DNA of 64,000 bases from Planctomycetota bacterium (GCA_027623235.1 JAQBVJ010000006.1:42621-106620), one strand, 5' to 3'. Counted from the first letter of the stretch, positions 47,920 through 57,998 are shown. The notes: a model not told the origin generated them from the sequence alone. Program-made: numbers and translations.

Positions 47920-50086
47920 TCCGGCGAAATCATCGAGCGAAGGAGCCTCGCCGGTCCCGTACGACGGCGACCCGTTGGCGATGCCGGTGCAGTTCCTGAA
48001 AGGCGTCGGACCGGCGAGGGCGAAGCTGCTCGCAAAGCTTGACCTGACAACGGTTGCGGATCTCCTCTTCTACATGCCGCGCGACGTGCTCGACCTGAGC
48101 GACGTGCGGGAACCGTCAACGCTCGAAGCCGGCTTCACGCAAACTGTCCGCGGGGCAGTCGTCGATACCGACGCGCGGTCGCTGAAGAACGGCCGCACCA
48201 TGACGGCCGTGCTGCTCCGCTGCGGACGGGACTTTGTCCGTGGCGTGTGGTTCAACCAGCCGTGGATGCTCAAGAAGTTTCAGATGGAAGACGTCGTGCT
48301 GTTTTCCGGAAAGCCGAAACGTAATCAGGGCCGCTGGGAATTTTCGAACCCGCTCACGCAGTGGCTGGAGCTCGACGACGAGGACGCGACGACGATCAAC
48401 GTGCTGCCGCGTTACGGGCTGACCGAAGGCTTGAAGATGCACGAAGTCCGGCGAATCGTGCGGGCCGCCGTCGAGTCGCACCTTGAGTTCGTGCCCGACC
48501 GAATTCCGTCCGACTGGTTCGAAGCGTGGAAACTGCCCGGCATCAGGGAATCGTTGAGGCGGCTGCACCTGCCGAATTCCGTCGTCGAATTTGAGTCCGC
48601 TCAGCGACGACTCCTGTTTGAGGATCTGCTCGAGTTCCAACTGGCCGTCGCGATTCGACGTCGAGCGTGGAAAGCCGGCGACGCGGCCCCCGTGCTCAAG
48701 GCGACTCCCAAAATCGACAGCCGCATCCGTCGACTTTTTCCTTTTGAGTTCACCGCCGGTCAGGACAAAGCCGTCAAAGAAATCGCCGTGGACCTCGCGT
48801 CCGGGCGGGCGATGCACCGTCTCCTGCAGGCCGATGTGGGAGCCGGCAAAACCGCCATCGCCGTCTACGCGATGCTCGTCACCGTGGCGGCCGGGCATCA
48901 GACAGCACTCATGGCACCGACCGAGTTGCTGGCCACGCAGCACTGGCACACGATCGACCGGGCTCTCGCTCAGAGCCGCGTCCGGCGACGGTTGCTCACC
49001 GGCAGCCTGACCGCGGCGCAACGGCGAGAAGCTCTCGCCGAAATTGCGGCCGGCGAGGTGGATCTCGTCGTCGGCACGCAGGCTCTCATTCAGAAAGGTG
49101 TCGAGTTTCAATCGCTCGGCCTGGCGGTCATCGATGAGCAGCACAAGTTCGGCGTTGGACAGCGAGCTCACTTTTCGCTCGACGGTCAGCACCCGCACGT
49201 TCTGGTCATGACCGCGACTCCGATTCCGCGCAGCCTGTGCCTGACGCAGTTTGGCGACCTGGACATTTCCGTGATCAATGAACTGCCGCCCGGCCGGCAA
49301 CCGGTCCGCACGTGGCGAGTCTTCAATCCTCAAACCCGAAAGAAAGCGTGGAGCTTCATCCGCGAGCGACTTGGCGAGGGGCGGCAGGTTTATGTCGTGT
49401 GCCCTCGCGTTTCGGCGACGACCTCGCCAGGTGAGGAGTCGGCCAGCGAGCTCGGCTTCGAATTCGAAAATGAGGAGGAGCTCGCCGGAAGCACCGAGGA
49501 AGTTTTCAAGCAGCTCACCGAAGGCGAGCTGTCTGGCTTCCGAGTCGGCCTGGTCCACGGACAGATGGATGCTCAACGAAAAGCCGACGCGATGGACGCG
49601 TTTCGAACGGGCGAGACACAGGCGCTCGTTGCGACAACTGTCATCGAAGTCGGCGTCGACGTGCCCAACGCGACGATCATCGTCGTCCAGCAGGCCGAGC
49701 GGTTTGGCCTGTCGCAACTGCACCAGCTGCGAGGCCGCATCGGCCGCGGCCGGCATCAGGGTTACTGCTTCCTGTTTTCCGACGCGACGACGGTGGAGGT
49801 GACAAAGCGTCTCTCGGCGATGGAAAAAACATCCGACGGATTTGAGATCGCCGAAGTCGACTTCGAAATTCGCGGCCCCGGCGACATCCTCGGCACACGC
49901 CAGCACGGAGCGTTGCCGCTCCGGTTTGCAGATCTCACCCGTGACCGCAAGCTGCTCGAAGAAGCACGCAAAGCCGCGTTCGGTCTTGTGGAGTCCGCCC
50001 AGTTCGACGAGCCGGAATTCGCCCCGCTGAAGATCAGCGTGCTGGAGCGATTCGGCGAGCTGATGGATTTGCCGCGAAGCGGGTAA
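47912..50086 (+). CDS. recG: ATP-dependent DNA helicase RecG
   Basis: Remodels stalled replication forks and Holliday junctions; cytoplasmic. 724 residues. The N-terminal wedge/OB domain includes VQFLKGVGPARAKLLAK. Walker A is ADVGAGKTAIAVYAM, the DEAD-like box is VIDEQHKFGVGQ, motif III is VMTATPIPRSL, and TTVIEVGVDVPNATIIVVQ and GLSQLHQLRGRIGRG are motifs V and VI. ATG 47912 gives a natural RecG start; the open frame runs back to 47501 but its early part is an out-of-frame reading of the MEKHLA gene. Confidence 0.97.
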   Translation: MTDPAKSSSEGASPVPYDGDPLAMPVQFLKGVGPARAKLLAKLDLTTVADLLFYMPRDVLDLSDVREPSTLEAGFTQTVRGAVVDTDARSLKNGRTMTAVLLRCGRDFVRGVWFNQPWMLKKFQMEDVVLFSGKPKRNQGRWEFSNPLTQWLELDDEDATTINVLPRYGLTEGLKMHEVRRIVRAAVESHLEFVPDRIPSDWFEAWKLPGIRESLRRLHLPNSVVEFESAQRRLLFEDLLEFQLAVAIRRRAWKAGDAAPVLKATPKIDSRIRRLFPFEFTAGQDKAVKEIAVDLASGRAMHRLLQADVGAGKTAIAVYAMLVTVAAGHQTALMAPTELLATQHWHTIDRALAQSRVRRRLLTGSLTAAQRREALAEIAAGEVDLVVGTQALIQKGVEFQSLGLAVIDEQHKFGVGQRAHFSLDGQHPHVLVMTATPIPRSLCLTQFGDLDISVINELPPGRQPVRTWRVFNPQTRKKAWSFIRERLGEGRQVYVVCPRVSATTSPGEESASELGFEFENEEELAGSTEEVFKQLTEGELSGFRVGLVHGQMDAQRKADAMDAFRTGETQALVATTVIEVGVDVPNATIIVVQQAERFGLSQLHQLRGRIGRGRHQGYCFLFSDATTVEVTKRLSAMEKTSDGFEIAEVDFEIRGPGDILGTRQHGALPLRFADLTRDRKLLEEARKAAFGLVESAQFDEPEFAPLKISVLERFGELMDLPRSG

Positions 50087-50120
50087 GCTTCGCGTCCGCA
50101 ACGATCACTCCGAGAATCCG

Positions 50121-51584
50121 ATGAGCGAAGCGTCGCCACTCGAAACAACCGCAGCAGAACGACCCGCCACGCTTTCCGTCTGGGACGCCGTCAGTGTCAT
50201 CGTCGGAATCGTGGTGGGTGCCGCAATTTTCAAAACGCCGCCGATCGTCTTTGGTGCTGCCGGGTCTGTTTCGGCCGGGCTGATTTCCTGGGCGCTTGGC
50301 GCGGGGCTGTGCCTGGTCGGAGCTCTCTGTTACGCCGAACTCGCGACGATGCACAAACGAGGCGGCGGCGATTACGTGTTCCTCACCAAGGCGTTCGGGC
50401 CGCTGATCGGTTTCCTGTTCGGGTGGGCTCAGCTCACAGGTGTTTTCAGCGGCAGCATCGGGTCGATGGCCTACGTGTTTGCCGATCACGCGCAGGACGT
50501 GTGCACCCAGCTTTGGGGGAGTGCTCCGCAGAACACCGTCCTGCTGGCGGCCGTTCCGGTGCTCATTCTGACGGCGATTCACTCGGCCGGAGTCAAGCCT
50601 GGCAAGGCCATTCAGAATCTGCTGACGATCGCCAAGCTGCTCGGGCTGACGCTGCTGGTTGTCGTGGGGCTGGGCCTGGGAAGTCACGGGTTTGAGACTC
50701 CTGCGCCTGCGGCAACTTCGGACGGCTCAGCTTCGTCGACGAACTTTGGCCTGGCGATGATCCTCGTTCTGTACGCGTACGGCGGCTGGAATGATGCCGT
50801 CTTTGTCGCGGCCGAGGTGCGTGACCGACAGCGGAACATCCCGCGAGCTCTCGCCGGAGGCCTGCTGCTGATTGCCGGGCTCTATCTGCTCATCAATCTG
50901 GCATATCTGCGAGGCCTCGGATTTGCCGCGCTGACAGGTTCTTCCGTGCCGGCCGTCGACGTGATTCGCCAGTCGTCGGCTCTGCCGGAGTCCGTCCGAT
51001 CTGCGGGGCAGGTGCTCATCGGACTGCTCGTGATGGTGTCTTCGCTGGGAGCGGTTCACGGGCTCCTGTTTACCGGTTCGCGACTGTACGCCGCCCTCGG
51101 TGAGGACCACCGGCTGTTTCGGATCCTCGGCCGCTGGCACCCGCAGCTTGGGACGCCGGTCTGGGCACTGCTTGCTCAGGGGCTGCTGGGAGTGGCCTTA
51201 ATTGTTGTCGTGGGGACAGAATCAGGGCGCTCCACGATCGACGTGATTCTGAAGTCGACGGGGATCCGTGCCGTTCCCTGGGACCGCTTTAACGGTGGCT
51301 TCGCGACGCTCGTTGCCGCGACGGCTCCGGTCTTCTGGACGTTTTTTCTTTTGACGGGCGTCTCGCTGTTCCTGTTCCGATTTCGAGACCCCGAAACCGA
51401 GCGGCCCTTTCGAGTTCCCGGCTACCCCGTCGTGCCGGCTCTCTTCATCCTGATGTCCGCCTGGATGCTGTACCGCAGCGTGCTTTACGCCGAGTCGGTC
51501 GTCCTGCTGGCGCTGGTGCCGCTGGCCTGTGGAGTGCCGCTGTACTTCCTCAGCCAGCGACTTGAGCGCGACGATTCGAAGTAG
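50121..51584 (+). CDS. APC family amino acid permease
   Basis: 487 residues with about twelve membrane helices. The first helix contains VSVIVGIVVGAAIFKTPPIV, the unwound GxG...F segment typical of the family, and TAIHSAGVKPGKAIQNLLTI follows the fifth helix. SSLGAVHGLLFTGSRLYAAL and FRDPETERPFRVPGYPVVP are conserved later. Likely imports or exchanges amino acids; substrate unknown. It starts 34 bp after recG on the same strand. The nearest minus-strand gene is convergent. Confidence 0.92.
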   Translation: MSEASPLETTAAERPATLSVWDAVSVIVGIVVGAAIFKTPPIVFGAAGSVSAGLISWALGAGLCLVGALCYAELATMHKRGGGDYVFLTKAFGPLIGFLFGWAQLTGVFSGSIGSMAYVFADHAQDVCTQLWGSAPQNTVLLAAVPVLILTAIHSAGVKPGKAIQNLLTIAKLLGLTLLVVVGLGLGSHGFETPAPAATSDGSASSTNFGLAMILVLYAYGGWNDAVFVAAEVRDRQRNIPRALAGGLLLIAGLYLLINLAYLRGLGFAALTGSSVPAVDVIRQSSALPESVRSAGQVLIGLLVMVSSLGAVHGLLFTGSRLYAALGEDHRLFRILGRWHPQLGTPVWALLAQGLLGVALIVVVGTESGRSTIDVILKSTGIRAVPWDRFNGGFATLVAATAPVFWTFFLLTGVSLFLFRFRDPETERPFRVPGYPVVPALFILMSAWMLYRSVLYAESVVLLALVPLACGVPLYFLSQRLERDDSK

Positions 51585-51640
51585 CACTTCGGATTACCTG
51601 CCGCGGGCTGCTCACTCAACAAGATCGGGCGCTGCCAGCG

Positions 51641-53215
51641 TCACTCGCCGCGGACTTTCGGCAGGTGGTCGACGATCCTGGCTCCGGTGCGGCGAAGCTC
51701 GGCAATCAAATCGCCTCGCATCGACACCAGCCGCTTACTGTGCTTGCTGTTGAGGGCCAGATTCTTCAACTCTTCCGGGTCGTTTTCGATGTCGTACAGC
51801 TCCTCGATTTCGTTATCGATGAGCGTTCGGATGTACTTGTACTTCCCCTGGCGAATCGTGAAGTACCACGGAATGCCATTCAGATAAAGCTGGTCCTCGT
51901 CCGTCGGAACGCGGTCGCATTCGGCTCCGTATGAGCGGCCGGAGAAGGCGACCATCGCCGGCCACTGCCAGGTGGATTCCGGTTTCTGGAGCAGCGGCGT
52001 CAGGTCGTGGCCGTGCATTGTCCACGGCAGGTCGAGACCTGCGAACTTGAAGAATGTCGGGACGAGGTCGACGCCGGCGACCGGCTGCTCGCAGACTTTT
52101 CCCTGGGGAATCTTGCCCGGCATGCTGATGATCAGCGGCGAGCGGATGTTGGCGTCGTACGGAGCCAGCTTCGTTTTGAATCCGTGCTGCCCCCACGCGA
52201 AGCCCTGGTCCGACGTGAACACGATGAGCGTGTTGTCGGCCTGCCCGGATTCCTCAACCGCAGAGACCAGCCGGCCGACGGACTCATCCAGCGCGAGGAC
52301 TCCCTGGTGGTACATTCTCACCCAGCCGTTGAGCGTGTTGCCGTGAATTGAGGTCGCTCCTTCGACGGTCTTTCCTCCGAAGCTGCCGCCGATCATCTGC
52401 GGCTGGCCGTCCGGGCCGGGCTCCCAGAAATTGATTTTCTGCATGTAGGCGGGCTTGCCGGGACGCGGAGGAAAGATGTCTTTGGGCACGGGGACTTTCG
52501 CATCCGGATACGCGTCAAGGTGCCGAACGGCCGGCGTAAATGGACCGTGGACCGCTCCGTAGCAGACCCACAAGTACCACGGTTTTTCCGGGTCGCGATT
52601 CTCGCCACGGATAAAGTCTTCGGCCCAGTTCGTGTAATTATCCGTCGAGTAACCCTTTGTCAGGACCGGCTTGCCACCGTTCGTCTCAATCAGCTGATCG
52701 TAGAAATAGTTGCCGGAGTTTTTCGGATAGCGAGGTCGGTTCCAGACCTGCTGGTGATCCCAGTCGCGGTTGGCTCCTGTGTCGACGCCGGTGTGCCACT
52801 TGCCGACCTGGCAGGTGGAGTAGCCGTTCTCTCGAAACACGCTCGGCCAGAACGGACATTGCTTCGGGTCGTACGCCGAGCCGGGATACTCGCCCTCCAT
52901 CCGCATCGAGTTCACGCCGAACTGATGATGCCCGGTGAGCAGCGTCGCGCGGCTCGGCATGCACCAGGTTCCGATGAACGCGTGAGCGAACCGGACTCCG
53001 CGTTTTGCCAGGCGGTCGATGTTCGGCGTCGAGACCCAGTCAAACGCCTCGGGATAACAACTGACGCTGCGATGCGTGTGGTCGTCGGTGTAGATCAGCA
53101 GAATGTTCGGTCGCTTTGGCTCTTCGACCTTCTGCGATTCCGCAGCCCTCACAGAGCTTCCCGCGAGAACAGCAAACACGACAACAAGACGAACCAGCAT
53201 CCGCAGGCGAGTCAT
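51641..53215 (-). CDS. Sulfatase (formylglycine-dependent), secreted
   Basis: 524 residues with a signal peptide (MLVRLVVVFAVLAGSSVRAA). YTDDHTHRS begins the metal site, FIGTWCMPSRATLLTGHH holds the C-x-P-S-R motif whose Cys becomes formylglycine, and the following VGKWHTGVDT and YGAVHGPFTPAV are typical, while VFTSDQGFAWGQHG gives the D-Q/N metal ligands. It should remove sulfate esters from polysaccharides. ATG 53215 has GAGG 6 bases before it. No maturase is present in the window. It ends close to, and is convergent with, the APC permease. Confidence 0.95.
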   Translation of the reverse strand: MTRLRMLVRLVVVFAVLAGSSVRAAESQKVEEPKRPNILLIYTDDHTHRSVSCYPEAFDWVSTPNIDRLAKRGVRFAHAFIGTWCMPSRATLLTGHHQFGVNSMRMEGEYPGSAYDPKQCPFWPSVFRENGYSTCQVGKWHTGVDTGANRDWDHQQVWNRPRYPKNSGNYFYDQLIETNGGKPVLTKGYSTDNYTNWAEDFIRGENRDPEKPWYLWVCYGAVHGPFTPAVRHLDAYPDAKVPVPKDIFPPRPGKPAYMQKINFWEPGPDGQPQMIGGSFGGKTVEGATSIHGNTLNGWVRMYHQGVLALDESVGRLVSAVEESGQADNTLIVFTSDQGFAWGQHGFKTKLAPYDANIRSPLIISMPGKIPQGKVCEQPVAGVDLVPTFFKFAGLDLPWTMHGHDLTPLLQKPESTWQWPAMVAFSGRSYGAECDRVPTDEDQLYLNGIPWYFTIRQGKYKYIRTLIDNEIEELYDIENDPEELKNLALNSKHSKRLVSMRGDLIAELRRTGARIVDHLPKVRGE

Positions 53216-53306
53216 GATAAACCTCAAGGGTGAGTGTCAGGCCAGATCAGCGAACTGCGTAGAGTAGGCCGATCGGCGCGCGGTTCACCAGTGACTGCTG
53301 CTTCGC

Positions 53307-54176
53307 TCAGCGCGCGGTGTCAGTCCGGACGACTCGGTGGAAGTGCAGCTCGACAATTCCCTCGACGACACGACGCAGGCCCTCGACCAGGCAGGCCGGT
53401 TCGTTGTCTTCTTCGCCCTTCCGTTTGATTTCCTCAAGCGGCGTTCCGGGAAAGACGGTGAACGATTCCTGGTGGATGATCTGATTGCCGGCGTCAAGTT
53501 CCGGGACAATGAAGTGAGCTGTCGCGCCGAACGTCAGCATGTGGTGGCTGTAGGCGTCTTCGTAAGGACGGAAGCCGGGGAAGCTCGGGAGAATCCCGTG
53601 GTGCAGGTTGATGATGCGACCGCCAGCGTACCGCCAGCAGGTGCTCGGCGGGACGATCCGCATGTAACGGGCGAGGACGATGTAGTCGACCTGGTACTCG
53701 TCGAAAAGCTCGACCATGCGAGTGTTGTCCGGGTTGCCGCGATCATCGCCGACGTTGTGAAACGGGACGTCAAACTGCTCGGCAACTCCCTGGCACGCGG
53801 GGCGGTTGCCGATCATGACAGTGGGCTCGGCCTTGAGCCGGCCGTCGCGGATTCCTCGAAGCACGGCGAGTGCCGGCTCGGGGCGGTAGGTCGTGCAGAT
53901 GGCGATTTTCGGGATTCGGTCCTCGCGACACCACGTGCGGATTTCCAGGCCGGTCGCCTCGCCGATCTGGTTCATCATGTCGCGCAGCTTGTCGATCGAC
54001 GTGTCGTCGACCGGCCACTCGATGCGCAGCAGCATCGCGAAGTTCCGTTCGGAATCGCGGTCGTACATCTGAATTTCGTGAATGTTCGCGCCCTGTGACG
54101 TCACGAAATGCACGATCGGATCGGCGAGCCCGCGATTGTCGGGGCCGACGGCAGTGATGGTGACCTTCCTGGCCAT
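53307..54176 (-). CDS. purU: Formyltetrahydrofolate deformylase
   Basis: Hydrolyses 10-formyl-THF to formate and THF, regulating one-carbon pools; cytoplasmic. 289 residues. An N-terminal ACT domain (VTITAVGPDNRGLADPIVHF) is followed by a formyltransferase-like domain with INLHHGILPSFPGFRPYEDA and FGATAHFIVPELDAGNQIIH, where the usual HHS is HHG and the catalytic Asp is retained. ATG 54176 has GGAAGG 7 bases upstream. It is functionally close to the glycine cleavage cluster but 12 kb away. Confidence 0.94.
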   Translation of the reverse strand: MARKVTITAVGPDNRGLADPIVHFVTSQGANIHEIQMYDRDSERNFAMLLRIEWPVDDTSIDKLRDMMNQIGEATGLEIRTWCREDRIPKIAICTTYRPEPALAVLRGIRDGRLKAEPTVMIGNRPACQGVAEQFDVPFHNVGDDRGNPDNTRMVELFDEYQVDYIVLARYMRIVPPSTCWRYAGGRIINLHHGILPSFPGFRPYEDAYSHHMLTFGATAHFIVPELDAGNQIIHQESFTVFPGTPLEEIKRKGEEDNEPACLVEGLRRVVEGIVELHFHRVVRTDTAR

Positions 54177-54286
54177 GGCAAAACCTTCCGTGTGCGAACT
54201 GATCTGCGTCCTGACGCGTCGGGTTACTTTCGGAACAAATTCGATCTCACCAACCAAAGGTCAGTGAGGCTGACAACAACGAAAGA

Positions 54287-56419
54287 TTACTCGCCCTTCG
54301 TCAGCTGATCTACTTTTGTTTTCGCTTCAGCGCGAGCCTTTGCGATGACGTCGGCCAGTTTGACCGGCACTCCACCGAGCCGTTTGCTTTCGTCGGCTGC
54401 CGTCATGAACGCGTAAATTTCGAGCGTTTCCTGTTCGGACACCGGAACGTCTCCGCCATTGAAAAATTTGACGTACTCAACCACGAGCGGGCGGTAGCCT
54501 TCATACTTGCCGACCTGGACGACGCCCTTTTCGCAGAACGCAGTCGCACCGTAGCCGCTGCCGCCTTTGCGAATGCCTCGGAACGTGCCGATGCGGCCGC
54601 CCTTCCAGAGGCCGACAACGAAGTCCGTGTCCTCGGTGTGAGTTCGCGTGACCGACTCGCAGCCTTCACCCATCACCGTAAAGAGCGTTTCGACGCCGTG
54701 AATTCCGTACCAGTAAAGGTCCGGGTGAGTCTTCTCCAGCGAGCACGGCGAGTACGCGTCGCAGCCGATGACCTTACCCTGATCGCCACTGCGGATCGCC
54801 TGAGCTCCGCTCGAAAACCGCAGCGAGGACGACGAGAACAGCGGCGTTTTATAATGTCGGGCGAGTTCGAAAATCGTGATCGCGTCGACGAGAGATCCGG
54901 CGATCGGCTTATCGATGAAGACCCGCTTACCGGCTTTCAGGCACGGAGCGACCTGCTCCAGGTGAGGTCGACCGTCGTTTGTCTCCAGCAGAACGGCGTC
55001 GCACATGGTGAGCAGTTCGTCGATCGAATCGACAATCTTCACGCCGTATTTCTGAATGTCCACTGTGTAATTCGGCACGCGGGACGTGCTGGATTCGATG
55101 TCCGGGCTGCCCTTCGGGTAAACACCAACGACCTTGCAGCCGGGCAGGTAACCGGGATCGTCTTTCATGTTGAGGATTTTCGAAAACGCCAGGCAGTGAG
55201 AGGTGTCGAGGCCGATCATCCCGATGCGAAGCACTTTTTCATCGGTGGCTTTCGGCTCGTCGGTCGTCGTGCCGGCTGCCGGTTTCTTCCCGGTGTCGGC
55301 TGCCGCGACGGTTGTGGCTGGCGTAGTTGACGGCTCCTCGGGGATCGACCAGAGGATTGCGAGTTCGTCGCGGCCGACGGTCACGAAACGCGTTCCGTCC
55401 GGAGAGACGGCGAGGTCCACGACCGGTGCCTTGTGCAACTCCAGCAGAGCCAGCGTGCCACCGGTCTCCCGATCCCAGACGTGGACGTCGTCGTGTCCGA
55501 CGGCTCGACCGCCGCCGATTGACACCAGCCGTTTTCCGCCAGGCAGAAAGCTCACACCGTTCGTTGGTCGACCGTGCTCCTCGTACAGACCGACCGGCTT
55601 CCCGGATTCGACTTCGTGGATCAGAACTTTCTCATCGAAGCTGGTTGAGGCCAGCAGTTTGCCGTCCGGCGAGAACCGCACCTTCGTGGCGACCCGGTCG
55701 TGCTTCGCGAACTCACGAACCAGCTCACCGGTTTTGACGCTGTAAAGTTTGACGTGGCCCGGACGAGTCTGTCGCGTGTCGTCGCCCGAGGCGGTCGCGA
55801 TGAACTCGCCGTCCGGAGAGAAGGCCACTCCCATGACCGGGTCTTCTTTTTCTGTCACAAAGACCGTCGACTCGCCGGTGTCGAGATTCCAGATTCGAAC
55901 CGTCGTATCCTCACTCGACGATGCAAGCAGCTTTCCGTCAGGCGACATCGAAAAGTCCGTCACGTAGGCACGATGACCTTCGAGTTCCTTCAGCAGCTCT
56001 CCACTCGGCACTTTCCAGATACCGATTTTCCGAAACCCGCCCGCAATAATGTTTGAGCCATCTGCTGAGAACGCGAGCGCCCGAATCCGGCCGAACTTCG
56101 CAGTGACGTCGCTTTTTTTCTCGCCCGTTTTGCCGTCCCACAGCGTGAACCTTTCGTAGGTCCCCGTGGCAACCAGCGAGCCATCGGGGCTGAAGGCGGC
56201 ACTGGTTACCCAGTCGTCGAAGCCGGAAAGACGTTTGATCGGCTTCACGGCAAGCGTCGGTTTCTCTTCTTCTTTTTTCGTCGGCTCAGCTTTCTCCGCA
56301 GCCGGCTTGGCGCTGGGATCGGCTTTCGGCTTTTCATCCTGCGCGAGGTTGATTCCCACGGCGAGGAGCACAGTCAAAGCGAAAGCGGTCAGGGCAAGCA
56401 GGGTGGGGCGGGATTTCAT
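54287..56419 (-). CDS. Secreted WD40 propeller / Gfo-Idh-MocA fusion
   Basis: 710 residues. A signal peptide (LLALTAFALTVLLAVGINLA), then a Lys/Pro/Glu-rich linker, then about seven WD40 blades (residues 65-372; for example YVTDFSMSPDGKLLASSSED and VRIWNLDTGE), a Thr/Ala-rich linker, and from 405 a Gfo/Idh/MocA oxidoreductase: LRIGMIGLDTSHCLAFSKIL, LLETNDGRPHLEQVAPCL and VFIDKPIAGSLVD, with DKP at the place of EKP. The oxidoreductase half has secreted relatives in planctomycetes. The WD40 half may hold a partner. The start at 56419 has GGAG 9 bases before it. Confidence 0.92.
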   Translation of the reverse strand: MKSRPTLLALTAFALTVLLAVGINLAQDEKPKADPSAKPAAEKAEPTKKEEEKPTLAVKPIKRLSGFDDWVTSAAFSPDGSLVATGTYERFTLWDGKTGEKKSDVTAKFGRIRALAFSADGSNIIAGGFRKIGIWKVPSGELLKELEGHRAYVTDFSMSPDGKLLASSSEDTTVRIWNLDTGESTVFVTEKEDPVMGVAFSPDGEFIATASGDDTRQTRPGHVKLYSVKTGELVREFAKHDRVATKVRFSPDGKLLASTSFDEKVLIHEVESGKPVGLYEEHGRPTNGVSFLPGGKRLVSIGGGRAVGHDDVHVWDRETGGTLALLELHKAPVVDLAVSPDGTRFVTVGRDELAILWSIPEEPSTTPATTVAAADTGKKPAAGTTTDEPKATDEKVLRIGMIGLDTSHCLAFSKILNMKDDPGYLPGCKVVGVYPKGSPDIESSTSRVPNYTVDIQKYGVKIVDSIDELLTMCDAVLLETNDGRPHLEQVAPCLKAGKRVFIDKPIAGSLVDAITIFELARHYKTPLFSSSSLRFSSGAQAIRSGDQGKVIGCDAYSPCSLEKTHPDLYWYGIHGVETLFTVMGEGCESVTRTHTEDTDFVVGLWKGGRIGTFRGIRKGGSGYGATAFCEKGVVQVGKYEGYRPLVVEYVKFFNGGDVPVSEQETLEIYAFMTAADESKRLGGVPVKLADVIAKARAEAKTKVDQLTKGE

Positions 56420-56588
56420 CTGGCGAGGCTCCGAAGAGTGAGGCGAAACACGAGCGCGGATTGTCCTGCAGCCAGAGCCGAATGGGAAGCGCGAGTCGAT
56501 ATCGGCCTGAGTCGCCTTGCAATTCCGGCTTCGCTATTCTCGGTCCCGCTGAATCGCTCCTCGCTGCAACACACTCGAAGGCTCCATA

Positions 56589-57998
56589 ATGAGACTGCTT
56601 TCCCGCACGCTGTTTGCCTGTCTGACGCTGCTCACGTTGACTGCCATTTCGATCGGGGACGTGGTCGCCAAAGACAAACCCAACGTCGTCGTCATTTTCT
56701 GTGATGACCTGGGCTACGGAGACCTTGGCTGCTTCGGCCACCCGACGATCGAGACGCCGTACCTCGACCGGATGGCGGCCGAAGGGATGAAGCTGACTCA
56801 GTTTTATTCGGCCTCGTCCGTGTGTACGCCGAGCCGGGCCGCTCTGATGACCGGGCGACTGCCGATCCGCAGCGGGATGTGCAGCGACAGTCGGCGAGTG
56901 CTGTTCCCGGACTCCAGCGGCGGCATCCCGGCGAGCGAAGTAACCTTTGCCGAGGCGATGAAAGAAGCCGGCTACGCCACGGCCTGCGTCGGCAAGTGGC
57001 ACCTGGGACATCTGCCGCAGTTCCTCCCGACGAACAACGGATTCGATTCGTATTTCGGCATCCCTTACTCAAACGACATGGACCGGGTGAATGACGCGCC
57101 GCGCGGCCGCGAGTCCTTCTGGGATCCGAAGGTCGAGTACTGGATCGTGCCGCTGATGCGGAATCTGGAGATCGCGGAACGGCCTGCCGACCAGACCACG
57201 ATCACTCGCCGCTACACGGAAGAAGCCGTCTCGTTTATTACAAAAAACAAAGACAACCCGTTCTTTCTGTACCTGCCGCACAGCCTTCCGCACGTGCCGC
57301 TGTTTCGCTCGAAGAAGTTTGAGGGCACAAGCCTGCGAGGACTTTACGGAGACGTCATCGAGGAAATCGACTGGAGTGTCGGGCAAGTGCTGCAGACTCT
57401 CCGTGATAACAAGCTCGATCAGAATACGATCGTCTGGTTCACCAGCGACAACGGTCCGTGGCTGACGTTCAAGGACCACGGCGGCTCGGCCGGGCTGCTT
57501 CGCGAGGGCAAGGGCACGACCTGGGGCGGCGGGATGCGCGAGCCAACGCTCGCGTGGTGGCCGGGTACGATCAAGGCCGGGCGAGTCTCGGCGGAACTCG
57601 GCACCACAATGGACATCTACACGACAAGCATCACCCTGGCTGGCGGAAAAGTTCCGACCGACCGCGTCGTTGACGGTGTCGACCTGACCGGAATGCTCAA
57701 AGGCGAATCGGCCAGCCCGCGCGAGGAAGTTTATTATTATCGAGGCACAAAACTGATGGCGATCCGCAAAGGTGCCTGGAAAGCTCACTTCATGACTCAG
57801 GAATCCTACACGGGGAATAATCAACTCAACGTCCACGAGACACCGGAGCTCTACAACCTCGAAGTCGATCCGGGCGAAAAGTGGAATGTTGCTGAGCAGA
57901 ACCCGGATGTGATTGTGCAACTCAAAAATGCTGCAGAGGCGCATAGAATAACGATCAAGCCGGCGCCGTCACAGCTGGAGAGTGTGATTTCGAAATAA
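56589..57998 (+). CDS. Sulfatase (arylsulfatase-like), secreted
   Basis: 469 residues with a signal peptide (LLSRTLFACLTLLTLTAIS). FCDDLGYGDLGCFGHP begins the metal site, ASSVCTPSRAALMTGRLP holds the C-x-P-S-R formylglycine motif, CVGKWHLGH and LPHSLPHVPLFRS give active-site His, and TSDNGPWLTFKDHGGSAG gives the D-N ligands. It resembles arylsulfatase A-like enzymes. GAAGG lies about 7 bases before the start. It is the second sulfatase here and divergent from the WD40 fusion. Confidence 0.95.
   Translation: MRLLSRTLFACLTLLTLTAISIGDVVAKDKPNVVVIFCDDLGYGDLGCFGHPTIETPYLDRMAAEGMKLTQFYSASSVCTPSRAALMTGRLPIRSGMCSDSRRVLFPDSSGGIPASEVTFAEAMKEAGYATACVGKWHLGHLPQFLPTNNGFDSYFGIPYSNDMDRVNDAPRGRESFWDPKVEYWIVPLMRNLEIAERPADQTTITRRYTEEAVSFITKNKDNPFFLYLPHSLPHVPLFRSKKFEGTSLRGLYGDVIEEIDWSVGQVLQTLRDNKLDQNTIVWFTSDNGPWLTFKDHGGSAGLLREGKGTTWGGGMREPTLAWWPGTIKAGRVSAELGTTMDIYTTSITLAGGKVPTDRVVDGVDLTGMLKGESASPREEVYYYRGTKLMAIRKGAWKAHFMTQESYTGNNQLNVHETPELYNLEVDPGEKWNVAEQNPDVIVQLKNAAEAHRITIKPAPSQLESVISK

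Noticed and set aside
48116..50101. 661-codon open frame antisense to recG
   Set aside because: It is a high-GC shadow of a clearly conserved gene and has no recognisable motif. The same applies to the antisense frames at 1444-2658, 4549-5430 and 32223-33191.
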